From Chryseobacterium gleum (GTDB lineage: Bacteria; Bacteroidota; Bacteroidia; Flavobacteriales; Schleiferiaceae): a stretch of DNA of 49,069 nucleotides. The stretch is taken from positions 1-49,069 of the forward strand of contig CAMCXO010000020.1 in NCBI GenBank assembly GCA_945883565.1, read 5' to 3'. The notes under the pieces were generated by a model. That model searched no databases, was not told the DNA's origin, and saw nothing but the letters and a program-made list of their open reading frames with translations. A program made the position numbers and the translations under genes. This document shows, in pieces, positions 36,944-46,260 of the stretch (its first letter is position 1; each line of letters starts with the position of its first letter).

Positions 36944-37059
36944 CAGGGATTGCAGCGGAAAGCCCGCAGCCGCATCAGGGAAGATGAGCTTGAAATGAAA
37001 TTTTTAGCGGCGAGGACCTGAAGTGTAAAGCCCGGCCCGCTTACGGGGTCGCCCTAAAA
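36944..37059 (+). repeat. Bipartite intergenic repeat, copy 2
   Basis: Module A is at 36944-36973 (CAGGGATTGCAGCGGAAAGC start). Module B is at 37010-37040 and diverges slightly (CCTGAAGTGTAAAG). The spacing is again 36 nt. The hairpin is reduced to CCCG (37036-37039), loop CTTA and CGGG (37044-37047), followed by GTCGCCCTAAAA. It lies between sucD and pcm; its tail end is 11 nt from the pcm stop codon. The intergenic bases 36821-36943 hold nothing else that I recognise. Confidence 0.85.
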
Positions 37060-37070
37060 TCTCGACTGGA

Positions 37071-37724
37071 CTATTCGCGGTTTTCGAGCATGGGAACGAA
37101 TCGGAAGGTGCCAAGGTCGAGGCGATCGGCGGAACGTGGGCCGGTTTTGGTAACGAGAAACATGCGTTGGCTGGCAGAGGTTTCGCCAATGGGGATAATG
37201 AGTTTACCCCCTATTTTAAGTTGCTCGAGCAGGGCGTTTGGAATTTGAGGGGCGGCGGCGGTTACTATGGCACGGTCGAAGGGGGCATAGGCCGGCATGC
37301 CTTTGTATCCATCTCCGAAGCTCATGGTTGGTCGGTAGTTGAGGCGTTTGAGTAAAATACTGGTTGAGTGAAAGAGTTCGCTTTGTCGCTCTATGGTGAA
37401 TACTTTGCAGCCCATTTCGAGCAAAACAGCGGCTTGATAACCGGAGCCGGTACCCACTTCCAAAACTTTAAAACCAGGTTCGCATTGCAGGTGCTGGCTT
37501 TGAAAGGCTACGGTATAAGGCTGGGATATGGTTTGATTGGCGGCAATGGGAAAGGCTTTATCTTGGTAGGCATAGTCTTCAAAAGACGAATCGAGGAAGA
37601 GGTGACGAGGTACTTTCGATATGGCTTTAAGTACAACAGTATCGGTAATGCCCTTTAATTTAAGCTGTTCGACCAGATGATTTCGCATGCCTTGGTGTTT
37701 TAAGGTATCGCCTTGGTATGCCAT
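37071..37724 (-). CDS. pcm: Protein-L-isoaspartate O-methyltransferase
   Basis: This SAM-dependent enzyme repairs damaged aspartyl residues in aged proteins. It has 217 aa. Family motifs are the QTISQPYTVA substrate segment, the SAM-binding VLEVGTGSGYQAAVLLEMG and the post-motif FDRAIVTAAAPQIPNALLEQL. It is cytoplasmic, with no signal peptide. The ATG is 7 nt after the stop of the TolC-like gene, so it is probably transcribed as the last gene of the efflux operon. No functional link is obvious. Repeat copy 2 begins right after its stop. Confidence 0.94.
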   Translation of the reverse strand: MAYQGDTLKHQGMRNHLVEQLKLKGITDTVVLKAISKVPRHLFLDSSFEDYAYQDKAFPIAANQTISQPYTVAFQSQHLQCEPGFKVLEVGTGSGYQAAVLLEMGCKVFTIERQSELFHSTSILLKRLNYRPTMSFGDGYKGMPAYAPFDRAIVTAAAPQIPNALLEQLKIGGKLIIPIGETSASQRMFLVTKTGPRSADRLDLGTFRFVPMLENRE

Positions 37725-37731
37725 TTAAAAA

Positions 37732-39072
37732 TTATTCTGCGGTTTGGGGTTTTGCCAACATGCCGCAAACGCGTTTGAGCTCTATTTCGGCCAGTTTGGC
37801 AGCGAAATGGCTTTGAGCAAGTTGGTTTTCGGCACGACTGAGGTTTATTTGGGCTTCCCTAAACTCGAGACGGTTGAGTTGGCCAAGTTTGAATAGTTCG
37901 TTGGCTCGATCAAAATTGAGTTGTGCGAGCTTGATGTTTCTTTGGGCGATTCCGGCCGATTGTAAGGCGTTTTTGTGATTTTGAAGGGCGTTTCCGAAAC
38001 CGGCTTCGAGGTTGTATTGAGCTTGTTGAAGTTGGTTTTGAGCCGATTTAAGGCTCAGCTTGGCGTTTTGAATGCGAATTTGATTAACCCAACCACTAAA
38101 CAAATCCCACCGAAGGTTTAAGCCGGCGGTTAGCCCATTGGTTCGGTTAAACAGCAAAAGGCCTACTTCGTTTTCTTGAACGTTGTAGTTATAACCGGTT
38201 GAGAAATCGAGTTGAGGCCATATATCGCTCTTGGTGGCTTGAACCAAATAGGCTTGAGATTGGGTAGCCATTTGGGCACTTTTCAGGCTGTTGTTTTGGT
38301 TGAGGGCGTTGAACAAAAGGGTAGAATCGTTAGGTAGTAGTTCAAAAGCCACAGCGGTTTCTACCAGATAATCGCCCGGGTCGTTTTCGCCGAGGAGTGC
38401 GTTTAGATTTCGGCGGGCATTTAAAAATTGGGTATGGGCGTTAAGCAGGTTAAGACTGTCGTTTCGCAAATCGACGGCAGCAGAACTTAGTTCCAGACCA
38501 GAGCTGTTGCCCAATGCCGAGCGAAGCTGAGCCCTTTGGAATCGATCGAGGGAGATGGCTATATTTTCTTGCTCAATAGCCCATTGTTCTTGCCAGCGTG
38601 CCATTTCGAAATAGCGGTTGCTTACGTTGACAATAGTGTTTTCGAGTTGGGTTTCGAATTCAATTTGACTAAGCGCCCATTCGCTTTTTCGCTGGCGCAG
38701 GGTGTACCAATTTCCCAAGCCATCGAATAAGGTGTAATTTAGGCTTAAGCCTCCGCCATAAACAAACGATTCGGCCGATTGAACCTCTATGGCTTCCATA
38801 TTCGATGCTGCAAATTCAAGACGGGTATCTTGTAAATTGTAGCCTCCATTGGCGCTGGCACTCAGCCTTGGATAGAATCCTGCCATAGCGGGATTGGCAT
38901 TGTTTTGGGCAATTTGAACGCTAAGACCAGCTGCTTTTAGTTGAGGGTTGTTGGCCAGTGCTATGGTTATGGCATCGGCCAAACCAACTTGCCGGCGTTT
39001 GCCATCGGGTTTTTGTGCAAAAGCCGTTAAGTGGCTTAAGAAGAGCCAGAACAAAAGGATTTTATATTTCAT
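37732..39072 (-). CDS. TolC-family outer-membrane efflux protein
   Basis: This is the outer-membrane channel of a tripartite export system, 446 aa, with signal peptide MKYKILLFWLFLSHLTAFAQ. The two internally related halves are mostly long amphipathic helices rich in Gln, Asn, Ala and Leu. Examples are AIALANNPQLKAAGLSVQIAQNN near residue 35 and FDRANELFKLGQLNRLEFREAQINLSRAEN in the second half (written here as two adjoining parts: FDRANELFKLGQLNRLEF and REAQINLSRAEN). The start overlaps the end of the pump gene by 11 nt. Together with the adaptor and pump genes it forms a complete RND operon. Confidence 0.9.
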   Translation of the reverse strand: MKYKILLFWLFLSHLTAFAQKPDGKRRQVGLADAITIALANNPQLKAAGLSVQIAQNNANPAMAGFYPRLSASANGGYNLQDTRLEFAASNMEAIEVQSAESFVYGGGLSLNYTLFDGLGNWYTLRQRKSEWALSQIEFETQLENTIVNVSNRYFEMARWQEQWAIEQENIAISLDRFQRAQLRSALGNSSGLELSSAAVDLRNDSLNLLNAHTQFLNARRNLNALLGENDPGDYLVETAVAFELLPNDSTLLFNALNQNNSLKSAQMATQSQAYLVQATKSDIWPQLDFSTGYNYNVQENEVGLLLFNRTNGLTAGLNLRWDLFSGWVNQIRIQNAKLSLKSAQNQLQQAQYNLEAGFGNALQNHKNALQSAGIAQRNIKLAQLNFDRANELFKLGQLNRLEFREAQINLSRAENQLAQSHFAAKLAEIELKRVCGMLAKPQTAE

Positions 39073-42000
39073 CGTGCTCGTCTTTTAGTTCGGCTATAGC
39101 AGGCTCAACGGTTTCGGCCTGAGGCAAAATGCCACTGATAAGCCAAAGGTAGAAGCGCCTGAAGCTGTTGAGGTAAGTAAGCAATATAGGCAAAGTGGTG
39201 AGGGTTAAAAGGGTAGCATAGGCAATGCCATAAGCAACCGAAATGGCCATGGGTACCAGGAACTGGGCTTGAAAGCTGCGTTCGAGAATAAGAGGTGCCA
39301 GTCCGGCAATGGTGGTGGCCGAGGTTAAGAAGATGGCTCGAAAGCGCGAAATGCCGGCTTGGTAAATGGCGTCTTGCAGGCTTAAACCTTCTTTTAGCAA
39401 AGAATTGAATTTGCTTACCAAAACCAAGCTGTCGTTTACCAATATACCAATAAGGGCTATTACGCCCAAATACGAGAAAATGCTGAGTGGCATGCCATGA
39501 AAGAAGTGTCCCCAGGCTACCCCGGTAAGGGTAAGGGGAATGAGCAAGAACACCACCAAGGTTTGAAAGAGTGACCGGAAGGTGAAGGTAATAATCAAAA
39601 TCATGGTGATGAAAATGAAGGGGAGTACCTTTTGTGCCGAGCCGGCTGTTTTCATGGCCTCTCGGTTTTGGCCTTCGTACAAAGCGCTTACTTCGGGATA
39701 TTGAGGCAGTAGAATCGCATTGATGTAATTCTCGCGAATGTCGTCGATTATGGCCGGAGCCGATTCAGCCGGATTCGATAATTCGGCCTCTACTTTTACT
39801 TCGCGTTTGCCATCGAGGTGTGAGATGTTGATTCGGCCTCGGGCAATTTCAATATCGGCCAGTTCTTTTAAAGGAATGAGTTCACCTTGAGGGCTTTTCA
39901 ATCTGATGTCTTGTAAATTGAAAATGGTGGCGCGGTTTTCATCGTTGTATCGAAGCCATACCTTAATTTCATCCTGACCGCGTTGTATGCGTTGAACTTC
40001 CAATCCGAAAAAACCTTGTCTTATCTGGCTCATTAGGCTTCGGGTGGTGAAACCCAAAAGTTCGGCTTTTGGTTTGAGGTGAATCTGTACTTCGCGTGGA
40101 CCTTCAATATCGCTGTCGGTGATGTCTTCAATTTGGGTGAGCGATTTCATATAGGCTTTAAGGGCCTCTTTGGCGGCTTCGAGCTGGAGGTTGTTGTTGC
40201 TTAGCAGGCTAATGCTTACCGGCCTTCCGAAGGCACTGGCGTTTCCATAGGTAAGGTTGTCGGCACCAGGTATAAAACCAACAGCTTCGCGAATTTTATT
40301 GGCCACTTCGTAGCTCTTGGTGCCACGTCTTTCGGCGTCGAGCAGATTAATATTGAGTGTTCCTTGATGGCCTAATGGGCCCACTTGCATGCTTACATCC
40401 TGCATCAGACTTAAGCTGTCGGTTCTTTGGGCGTTGTAGGCGGCGTTTACCTCGAGTGCTTTTTGGTAGATGTATTCAAGTTTTTCCCAAGTTACTTCTT
40501 CGCGTGTACCGGTTGGCATATTGATGCCAATTTCCACATTATCGCGTTCAATAAAAGGGAAAAAGGTTCCTTTTATAACTTGGCCTTTGAAGGCGCCCAA
40601 GGTTATGATAAGCAAGGCGACCGGAATCATCAATCCTAAAAAGCGATGAGCCAGTAAAAACCTTAAGGCTGGTGCGTACATTTTATAACGCATAAAATCC
40701 ATGAAGGCATCCATACTGCGCTCGAGTTTGTTGCGCTGCGGATTTAAAAGCGCGCGGCTATGGGCCAAATGAGAGGGCAGAAACAATATGGCTTCTACCA
40801 TAGAAACGGCCAGAGTGGCCATTACAATGAAGCTCATTTCGGAAAAGAAATCACCCGCCCGGCCATCTAAAAAGAAAAACGTGGAAAAGGCTACAATGGT
40901 GGTAAGAACGGCTGAAAGAACTGCAGGCAAAACTTCGAATGTACCATCAAGTGCTGCCCGTATGGGGCTTTTTCCTCGCTCGAAGTGTTGATAGATGTTT
41001 TCTGAAATCACAATGCCATCGTCAACCAAGATGCCCACCACCACTATCATCCCGAATAGAGAAATAACGTTGATGGTAATTCCTCCGAAAACCCCTAAAA
41101 TAAACATCCCCAAAAACGAAACGGGGATGCCGGCGGCCACCCAAAAAGCCACCCTAAGGTTGAGGAACAAAGCCAAAAGCACCAAAACCAGGAAGAAGCC
41201 CATTATGCCATTTTCGATGAGCAGTTGTTTGCGTTGTTCGAGGGTAACCGAGGCATCTTGTAGCACCCGGGCCTGAACCGAGGTGTTTTTAATATTGAAG
41301 TCGTTTACGTACTTACGCACTTTTTCTGCGGCACTCAGCATGTCTTCCGAATCGGTATTATTCACCACAATGAGGGCTGCCGGACGGTTGTTAACCCTTG
41401 CTTTTCCGGGTGCATCGGTAAACCGGTCGCGGATTTCGGCTACATCTTTAAGCCTAAGTATTCGGCCTTCGGGACTTGTAAACACCGGGATGTTTTCCAG
41501 ATCGCGGGCAAAATACCCCTTGTTTCGTGCACGAATAGGCAATTCGTCTATTCGGCCTTTTATAAATCCGCCGCTTATTTCCAGATTTTCTGCCCTTAGA
41601 GCATTTGCAATTTGCTCGAAGCCTATACCATAGGTTCTAAGGCTTTGTTCGTTGAGGCTTATTTCGATTTCTTCTTCCGGAAAGCCCAGGAGTTCTACTT
41701 TAGAAATGCCTTCGGTTTGTTGAAGGTCAGCCTCCACTTTACGGGCCATTTCCTTTAAGGTTTTTAAGGGCACATTGGGCCCATCGAGGCTAAACCGGAT
41801 GGTGAAATTGATGTTTTCTCGTTTGAAAACCCTAATAGGTTCCATACCAACCGGAAAGGAAGGGATGCTGTTTACGGCATTTTTTACATCTTCGAGTGCC
41901 AAATCGGCATCGTAATTTTTAAGAACCTCTATGGTGACGGTGGCTGCATTTTCAGCGCTTACTGAACTGATGCGTTCCACCCCGCTTATGCCTTTTAAGT

Positions 42001-42211
42001 TCTCTTCCACTTTTTGAACGATGCCCTCTTCAATTTCTTCGGGCGATGCCCCGGGGTAAACGGCTTGGACCAGAATAAATCGACTCGGAACAATAGGGAA
42101 AAACGTAGAGTTTATGCTTTTTAAAGCCAAATAACCAAAGAAAGCCATACTGGCCAATAAGGTGTTTACCGCTATGGGGTAACGAATAAAAAAGGCAACG
42201 AATTTCTTCAT
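39062..42211 (-). CDS. RND-family efflux pump (AcrB/HAE type)
   Basis: This is a proton-driven inner-membrane exporter of 1049 aa, the usual length. It shows two copies of six-helix bundles and large periplasmic loops, including VQAVYPGASPEEIEEGIVQKVEE after the first span (given without the first residue: QAVYPGASPEEIEEGIVQKV). The proton-relay Asp pair is in GILVDDGIVISENIY (fourth helix), and the counterpart in the second half is GILVNDSLVLVSKFN. The substrate cannot be read from sequence. Its relatives export drugs, detergents or metals; metal-type (CzcA) is less likely because that extended signature is absent. It starts 5 nt after the adaptor gene stop. Confidence 0.93.
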   Translation of the reverse strand: MKKFVAFFIRYPIAVNTLLASMAFFGYLALKSINSTFFPIVPSRFILVQAVYPGASPEEIEEGIVQKVEENLKGISGVERISSVSAENAATVTIEVLKNYDADLALEDVKNAVNSIPSFPVGMEPIRVFKRENINFTIRFSLDGPNVPLKTLKEMARKVEADLQQTEGISKVELLGFPEEEIEISLNEQSLRTYGIGFEQIANALRAENLEISGGFIKGRIDELPIRARNKGYFARDLENIPVFTSPEGRILRLKDVAEIRDRFTDAPGKARVNNRPAALIVVNNTDSEDMLSAAEKVRKYVNDFNIKNTSVQARVLQDASVTLEQRKQLLIENGIMGFFLVLVLLALFLNLRVAFWVAAGIPVSFLGMFILGVFGGITINVISLFGMIVVVGILVDDGIVISENIYQHFERGKSPIRAALDGTFEVLPAVLSAVLTTIVAFSTFFFLDGRAGDFFSEMSFIVMATLAVSMVEAILFLPSHLAHSRALLNPQRNKLERSMDAFMDFMRYKMYAPALRFLLAHRFLGLMIPVALLIITLGAFKGQVIKGTFFPFIERDNVEIGINMPTGTREEVTWEKLEYIYQKALEVNAAYNAQRTDSLSLMQDVSMQVGPLGHQGTLNINLLDAERRGTKSYEVANKIREAVGFIPGADNLTYGNASAFGRPVSISLLSNNNLQLEAAKEALKAYMKSLTQIEDITDSDIEGPREVQIHLKPKAELLGFTTRSLMSQIRQGFFGLEVQRIQRGQDEIKVWLRYNDENRATIFNLQDIRLKSPQGELIPLKELADIEIARGRINISHLDGKREVKVEAELSNPAESAPAIIDDIRENYINAILLPQYPEVSALYEGQNREAMKTAGSAQKVLPFIFITMILIITFTFRSLFQTLVVFLLIPLTLTGVAWGHFFHGMPLSIFSYLGVIALIGILVNDSLVLVSKFNSLLKEGLSLQDAIYQAGISRFRAIFLTSATTIAGLAPLILERSFQAQFLVPMAISVAYGIAYATLLTLTTLPILLTYLNSFRRFYLWLISGILPQAETVEPAIAELKDEHDEI

Positions 42212-42216
42212 GGCGT

Positions 42217-43344
42217 TTAGGGCTTGGCTTTTTTAACCAACATGCCATGGTAAGCGCCGGGCAAGGGCTCGGCTAAAATTTCAATCCCTTCAGGAAGCTC
42301 GCTTACGAAGGCTGTATCGCCATTGTAGGCTTCAATTTTGGGTTCTAATCGGCTTAAAACGCTGTCGTTAAGGGCAAAAACATAACGGTCGTTCAATAAA
42401 TTCCTTCTGGCTACCTTAAATACCTTTTGCAATTCTATGGTAGGCAATTGCCCGGTAATAAATTGGCCTTCTTTTAAGCTTTGCCCTTCCAGGGTAAAAA
42501 ACACCCTAATGGTTTGGGTTGATTCATCAATTTTTGAGTTTACCCTAATAAGTTCGGCCGTCGTGTTGCTGTTGCCATCCTGAGGGTTTATGATGGCTTT
42601 TAGTCCGGTTTGTAAATAAGGTAGAAGTTCCGCGCCTATGGCCACTTCCCACTCAAATTGGTCGGAGTTTATAAAGGTACCCAGTTTTTGTTGGGGCCGA
42701 ATAAGTTCGCCTTCGGTTAACAAAGCGTCGGTAAGACTGCCCCCAAAAGGGGCTTTAATTGTATATTTTTCAAGCCTCAACTCGATGCTTCGCAAATTGT
42801 GGTAGGTGGTGTAAAGGTTACGGGCCGTTAAAAAAAGTTTTAGCTGGGCATTATTCACAGTAGGTGGCGCACTTACCGGTTTTTGAGGATCAAGCGATTC
42901 AAGATAGGCCTGCCATACATTGGCATCGGCGGGATAGTCAAAACGCAAATCAGGAATGAGTTGGCTAAGTGTATTGATGTAGGCGGCTCTTTGGGCCAAA
43001 AGGCTTGCCTTGGCCTCGGTATCGTCTATTTTAAGTAGAATGGCCCCTTTGTCGAATCGTTTGCCGGCTCTGAACTGCCCATTGTTGGGCAACATAATGC
43101 CTTGAACTTCGCTGTAAATTTCTATTCGGTTTACCGCTTTAATTCTACCCGTTATGGGCAAAGTTAAACGGGCATTGGTGTAACGAACTGGCAGGGTTTG
43201 CACCAAGGGCCTTCCCAATCCGGGCAGTTTAGGCGGTGGCTTGCGTTGGTTGCTTAATACTTTGTTTACCGCAATGCCAAGGGCCAAAACCAATAAGCCC
43301 AAAACAAACCCACGAATCCGGGGGCTTTGATGCCATTTTTGCAC
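42217..43344 (-). CDS. RND efflux periplasmic adaptor (membrane fusion protein)
   Basis: This HlyD/AcrA-type adaptor joins pump and outer-membrane channel. It has 375 aa starting at a GTG, with no in-frame start further upstream. An N-terminal membrane anchor lies at about 12-28 (FVLGLLVLALGIAVNKV). The barrel-sandwich hybrid halves surround a short helical hairpin (RFDKGAILLKIDDTEAKASL and YTIKAPFGGSLTDALLTEGE). Beta-barrel and membrane-proximal domains follow (IRVFFTLEGQSLKEGQF). First gene of the adaptor-pump-TolC-pcm operon. The start agrees with a -7 box placed just upstream. Confidence 0.88.
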   Translation of the reverse strand: MQKWHQSPRIRGFVLGLLVLALGIAVNKVLSNQRKPPPKLPGLGRPLVQTLPVRYTNARLTLPITGRIKAVNRIEIYSEVQGIMLPNNGQFRAGKRFDKGAILLKIDDTEAKASLLAQRAAYINTLSQLIPDLRFDYPADANVWQAYLESLDPQKPVSAPPTVNNAQLKLFLTARNLYTTYHNLRSIELRLEKYTIKAPFGGSLTDALLTEGELIRPQQKLGTFINSDQFEWEVAIGAELLPYLQTGLKAIINPQDGNSNTTAELIRVNSKIDESTQTIRVFFTLEGQSLKEGQFITGQLPTIELQKVFKVARRNLLNDRYVFALNDSVLSRLEPKIEAYNGDTAFVSELPEGIEILAEPLPGAYHGMLVKKAKP

Positions 43345-43361
43345 GAATCTAAATTTTAATC

Positions 43362-43369
43362 CAAAGGTA
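43362..43369 (-). promoter_or_regulatory. Candidate -7 box for the efflux operon
   Basis: On the minus strand TACCTTTG (43369-43362) matches TAnnTTTG exactly, 17 nt before the adaptor GTG. No TTG is found at the expected -33 distance, so the support is partial. Confidence 0.35.
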
Positions 43370-43442
43370 AACCACCTATTCTACCCATAGGTGTGCCTAA
43401 GTGCGCATTCGCTACGGGTTTTCAACCGTTCTTTTCAACTAA

Positions 43443-44441
43443 TCAGTAAATTTTTTGGGCGAGCTTTTTCATGGTTTTGCCTGGATTTTTGCCTTCGAAC
43501 AAAATTTTATACACGGCCGAGGCAATGGGCATTTTAACTTGGTGTTCGAGTTGAATTTGGTGAATAAGATTGGAAGCGTAGTACCCTTCGGCTACCATAT
43601 TCATTTCTATTTGGGCCGAGCGAATGGTGTATCCCTTACCTACCATAGTGCCAAACAAGCGGTTGCGGCTAAACTGCGAGTAGGCTGTAACCAGCAAGTC
43701 GCCTAAATATGCAGAGCCGTTAATATCGCGCTTAATGGGATGAACGGCTTTAATAAAACGTTTCATTTCGCGAATGGCATTGCTTACCAACACAGCCTGA
43801 AAGTTATCGCCATATCCCAGTCCAATGTAAATACCCGAAGCAATGGCGTAAATATTTTTAAGAACGGCAGCATATTCGGTACCGTAAATATCATCGCTGA
43901 TGTGGGTTTTTATATAATTGCTCTTAAGACAATCGGCCAGTTCGTTGGCCAAATCACTACTTTGGGAGGCAATGGTTAAATACGACAAGCGTTCAAGGGC
44001 CACTTCTTCGGCATGGCATGGTCCTGTAATAACGGCTATTTGATTTATAGGCACCTTATATTGTTGATGGAAAAACTCGCCTACAATGAGCTTTTCGTCG
44101 GGTACTATGCCTTTAATGGCCGAGGCAATGAACTTCTGGTGCAAAGGGATTTGCAGATTTTGCAGGGCCTGCTTTAAAAAAGCCGAAGGCACCGCAAAAA
44201 TCACCATATCGGCTTCTTGCACAATGTGGTTAATATCGTGACTGATGTCGATGTTTTCGGTTTTAAGCTCTACGCTGCTCAGGTATTTCGGGTTGTTATG
44301 AAAACGTTTTACGTGGTCTACAGCTTCTTTCGAGCGCATCCACCAACCCACATAATCGAGGTTTTCGCTTAGCATTTTTACAATGGCTGTGGCCCAGCTT
44401 CCCCCGCCAATTACCGCCACTTTGGGCTTATCGCATTGCAT
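43443..44441 (-). CDS. gpsA: Glycerol-3-phosphate dehydrogenase (NAD(P)+)
   Basis: This enzyme reduces dihydroxyacetone phosphate to sn-glycerol-3-phosphate for phospholipid synthesis. It has 332 aa. Signatures are the Rossmann loop VAVIGGGSWATAIVKML, FAVPSAFL, SAIKGIVP, the catalytic-lysine segment EYAAVLKNIYAIASGI and GDLLVTAYSQFSRNRLFG. The ATG overlaps the stop of the upstream M28 peptidase gene by 1 nt (TAATG), so translation is probably coupled. All motifs are intact. Confidence 0.95.
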   Translation of the reverse strand: MQCDKPKVAVIGGGSWATAIVKMLSENLDYVGWWMRSKEAVDHVKRFHNNPKYLSSVELKTENIDISHDINHIVQEADMVIFAVPSAFLKQALQNLQIPLHQKFIASAIKGIVPDEKLIVGEFFHQQYKVPINQIAVITGPCHAEEVALERLSYLTIASQSSDLANELADCLKSNYIKTHISDDIYGTEYAAVLKNIYAIASGIYIGLGYGDNFQAVLVSNAIREMKRFIKAVHPIKRDINGSAYLGDLLVTAYSQFSRNRLFGTMVGKGYTIRSAQIEMNMVAEGYYASNLIHQIQLEHQVKMPIASAVYKILFEGKNPGKTMKKLAQKIY

Positions 44442-46129
44442 TAGAATTGCACCTTGGCCTCGGCCATTTTGTTCTCGCGCTTATAATACACTTTGGTTTT
44501 GTCGCCTTTTTTAAATTTAGAGAGGGCTGCCATATAATCTTGCATATTCTTAATTTTTTGATCGCCCATTTGCACCAGCACGTCGCCTTTGCTTAAACCG
44601 GCCTTGGCAGCGGGTTTACCGGCGCTTACGCCATCTAATTTAATGCCTTCGCCGTCATACAAATAATCGGGTACTATGCCCAAGGTAACGGTAAAACGAG
44701 GGGTTTTGGTCGATTGGTCTTCATTGGCGGTAGAGGTAAAGGTTATCTCCTTAACGCTTTCGGCTTCTTTCAATAAAAACAATATGTAATCGAGAACCGT
44801 TTGCAGGCCTTCAAAATTGATTTTCTCGTAGTCGTCGCCGGGTTTGTGATAATCGTCGTGCGAACCTGTAAAGAAATGCAAAACAGGAATTTCGAGGTTG
44901 TAGAAACTGGTGTGGTCTGATGGACCGGTGCCACTGGCAGAAGTTTTAATTCTAAGGTTGTAGCACTGGTTTATTTCGCGCACTATTTCGTCGAAAATCG
45001 GACTGGTTCCGGTTCCGTTTACCATAAACAGTTGCTCTTTGTTAAGCCTGCCAATCATGTCCATATTGAACATTAAAGAGGGTTGAACCACTTTTTCCAT
45101 TTCATCGCTGTTTACAAAGAAATTCGAGCCCAAAAGGCCCATTTCTTCGCCCGAAAATGCAATGAAGATGTAATTGCTTGGAAAGTCTTTCGGATGCTTA
45201 ATAATGTATTGGGCCATTTCAATCAGGGCAGCTACTCCACTGGCATTGTCGTCGGCCCCATTGTGAATGGCTTTTTCGCCTTTGTGTAAACTGCCTTCTT
45301 CTCCCCATCCCAAATGGTCGTAATGGGCTCCTATAATAAACGTCCGCTCGGCTCCATTGTCTAACTGGCCTATAACATTTTTGGCTTCCAGCGCAAATTG
45401 CTCAATGGAGGATTTCATTTCGATTGTTTGTCCTTTTTTGGCCCATTTACGGGCTTTTTTGGCATTGATGGCGTAAAAAACCGGAACATCCAAAGATTTT
45501 AAGCTTTTGAAACGGTCGGCGGGTGCTCCGCTTTCGTTTTTATCGGTAAGCACAATGCCAACCACCCCCTTGTCAATTAAATTTCGCAAGCGCGTTTCTA
45601 AATCGAGATGGCTCATAAATTTGGAATGGGGATGCACCCCGTCGGGCGAACCAACATCCATAATGGCCACTTTGCCCTTAAAATCTTTTCCTTCAAAATC
45701 GTTGTGCTGCAGGGCAGGGGCTTGTATGCCAAAACCCGCGTCTATGGCTTTTCCAACGCCGCTATGATGAGGCCCACAGTAACGCACCGGATAAAAATCC
45801 ACATGTAGTTTAAGGGCTTTTCCTTTTGCTTTAAGGGTGGTTTCTTCTGAAATTTCTACCCCTTTAGGTACAACAAAAGGTTGAAAATAGCTGCCGGTGA
45901 AGTGTGGGGCGAGGCCGGCTTCCTTAAAACGGTTCGCAATAAAATCGGCCGCCATTTGCTCGCCTTCGGTGCCCGGATAGCGCCCTTGCAGTTCGTCGGA
46001 GGCCAAAAAACTGACGCTTAGCATGAGCGATTCTAAACTAGATTCGCCGGTTTGCAGGCAGTTTTGGCCCATTAACCGGAACGAAATACCAAGTAAAACG
46101 AGCAGCATTAAGCTTTGAAACCTTTTCAT
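44441..46129 (-). CDS. M28-family zinc aminopeptidase with PA and PDZ domains
   Basis: This exported metallopeptidase probably trims N-terminal residues from peptides. It has 562 aa. A signal peptide covers about 1-22 and a PA-like insert about 120-240. The M28 core has zinc ligands and catalytic residues in IIGAHYDHLGWG (His269), GADDNASGV (Asp293), FSGEEMGLLGS (Glu328-Glu329), NMDMIGR (Asp357) and GPSDHTSFY. A C-terminal PDZ domain covers about 475-560 (GLSKGDVLVQMGD). The signal has no lipobox. It is the first gene of a two-gene operon with gpsA, although their functions look unrelated. Confidence 0.92.
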   Translation of the reverse strand: MKRFQSLMLLVLLGISFRLMGQNCLQTGESSLESLMLSVSFLASDELQGRYPGTEGEQMAADFIANRFKEAGLAPHFTGSYFQPFVVPKGVEISEETTLKAKGKALKLHVDFYPVRYCGPHHSGVGKAIDAGFGIQAPALQHNDFEGKDFKGKVAIMDVGSPDGVHPHSKFMSHLDLETRLRNLIDKGVVGIVLTDKNESGAPADRFKSLKSLDVPVFYAINAKKARKWAKKGQTIEMKSSIEQFALEAKNVIGQLDNGAERTFIIGAHYDHLGWGEEGSLHKGEKAIHNGADDNASGVAALIEMAQYIIKHPKDFPSNYIFIAFSGEEMGLLGSNFFVNSDEMEKVVQPSLMFNMDMIGRLNKEQLFMVNGTGTSPIFDEIVREINQCYNLRIKTSASGTGPSDHTSFYNLEIPVLHFFTGSHDDYHKPGDDYEKINFEGLQTVLDYILFLLKEAESVKEITFTSTANEDQSTKTPRFTVTLGIVPDYLYDGEGIKLDGVSAGKPAAKAGLSKGDVLVQMGDQKIKNMQDYMAALSKFKKGDKTKVYYKRENKMAEAKVQF

Positions 46130-46150
46130 GGGTGCAATTGGTTAATTTTT

Positions 46151-46180
46151 TTGGGGCTGCTAAGTTAAGCTTTAGGTTTA
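46151..46180 (+). promoter_or_regulatory. Candidate promoter for pepD
   Basis: TTG (46151-46153), a 19-nt spacer and TAGGTTTA (46173-46180) match TAnnTTTG at 7 of 8 bases. It lies 80 nt before the pepD GTG, in the divergent gap with the M28 gene. Confidence 0.4.
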
Positions 46181-46260
46181 GGAGAAAAGCCCAGGTCTTA
46201 TAAAGCCCTTTTGCCACTTTTTGCTTTAATTGAAGCCTCTTAATTTAACCTTTTATTGCG

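Noticed and set aside
40995-41633. Open frames antisense to the RND pump
   Set aside because: They lie opposite a strongly conserved pump gene, and their low-complexity composition mirrors it.
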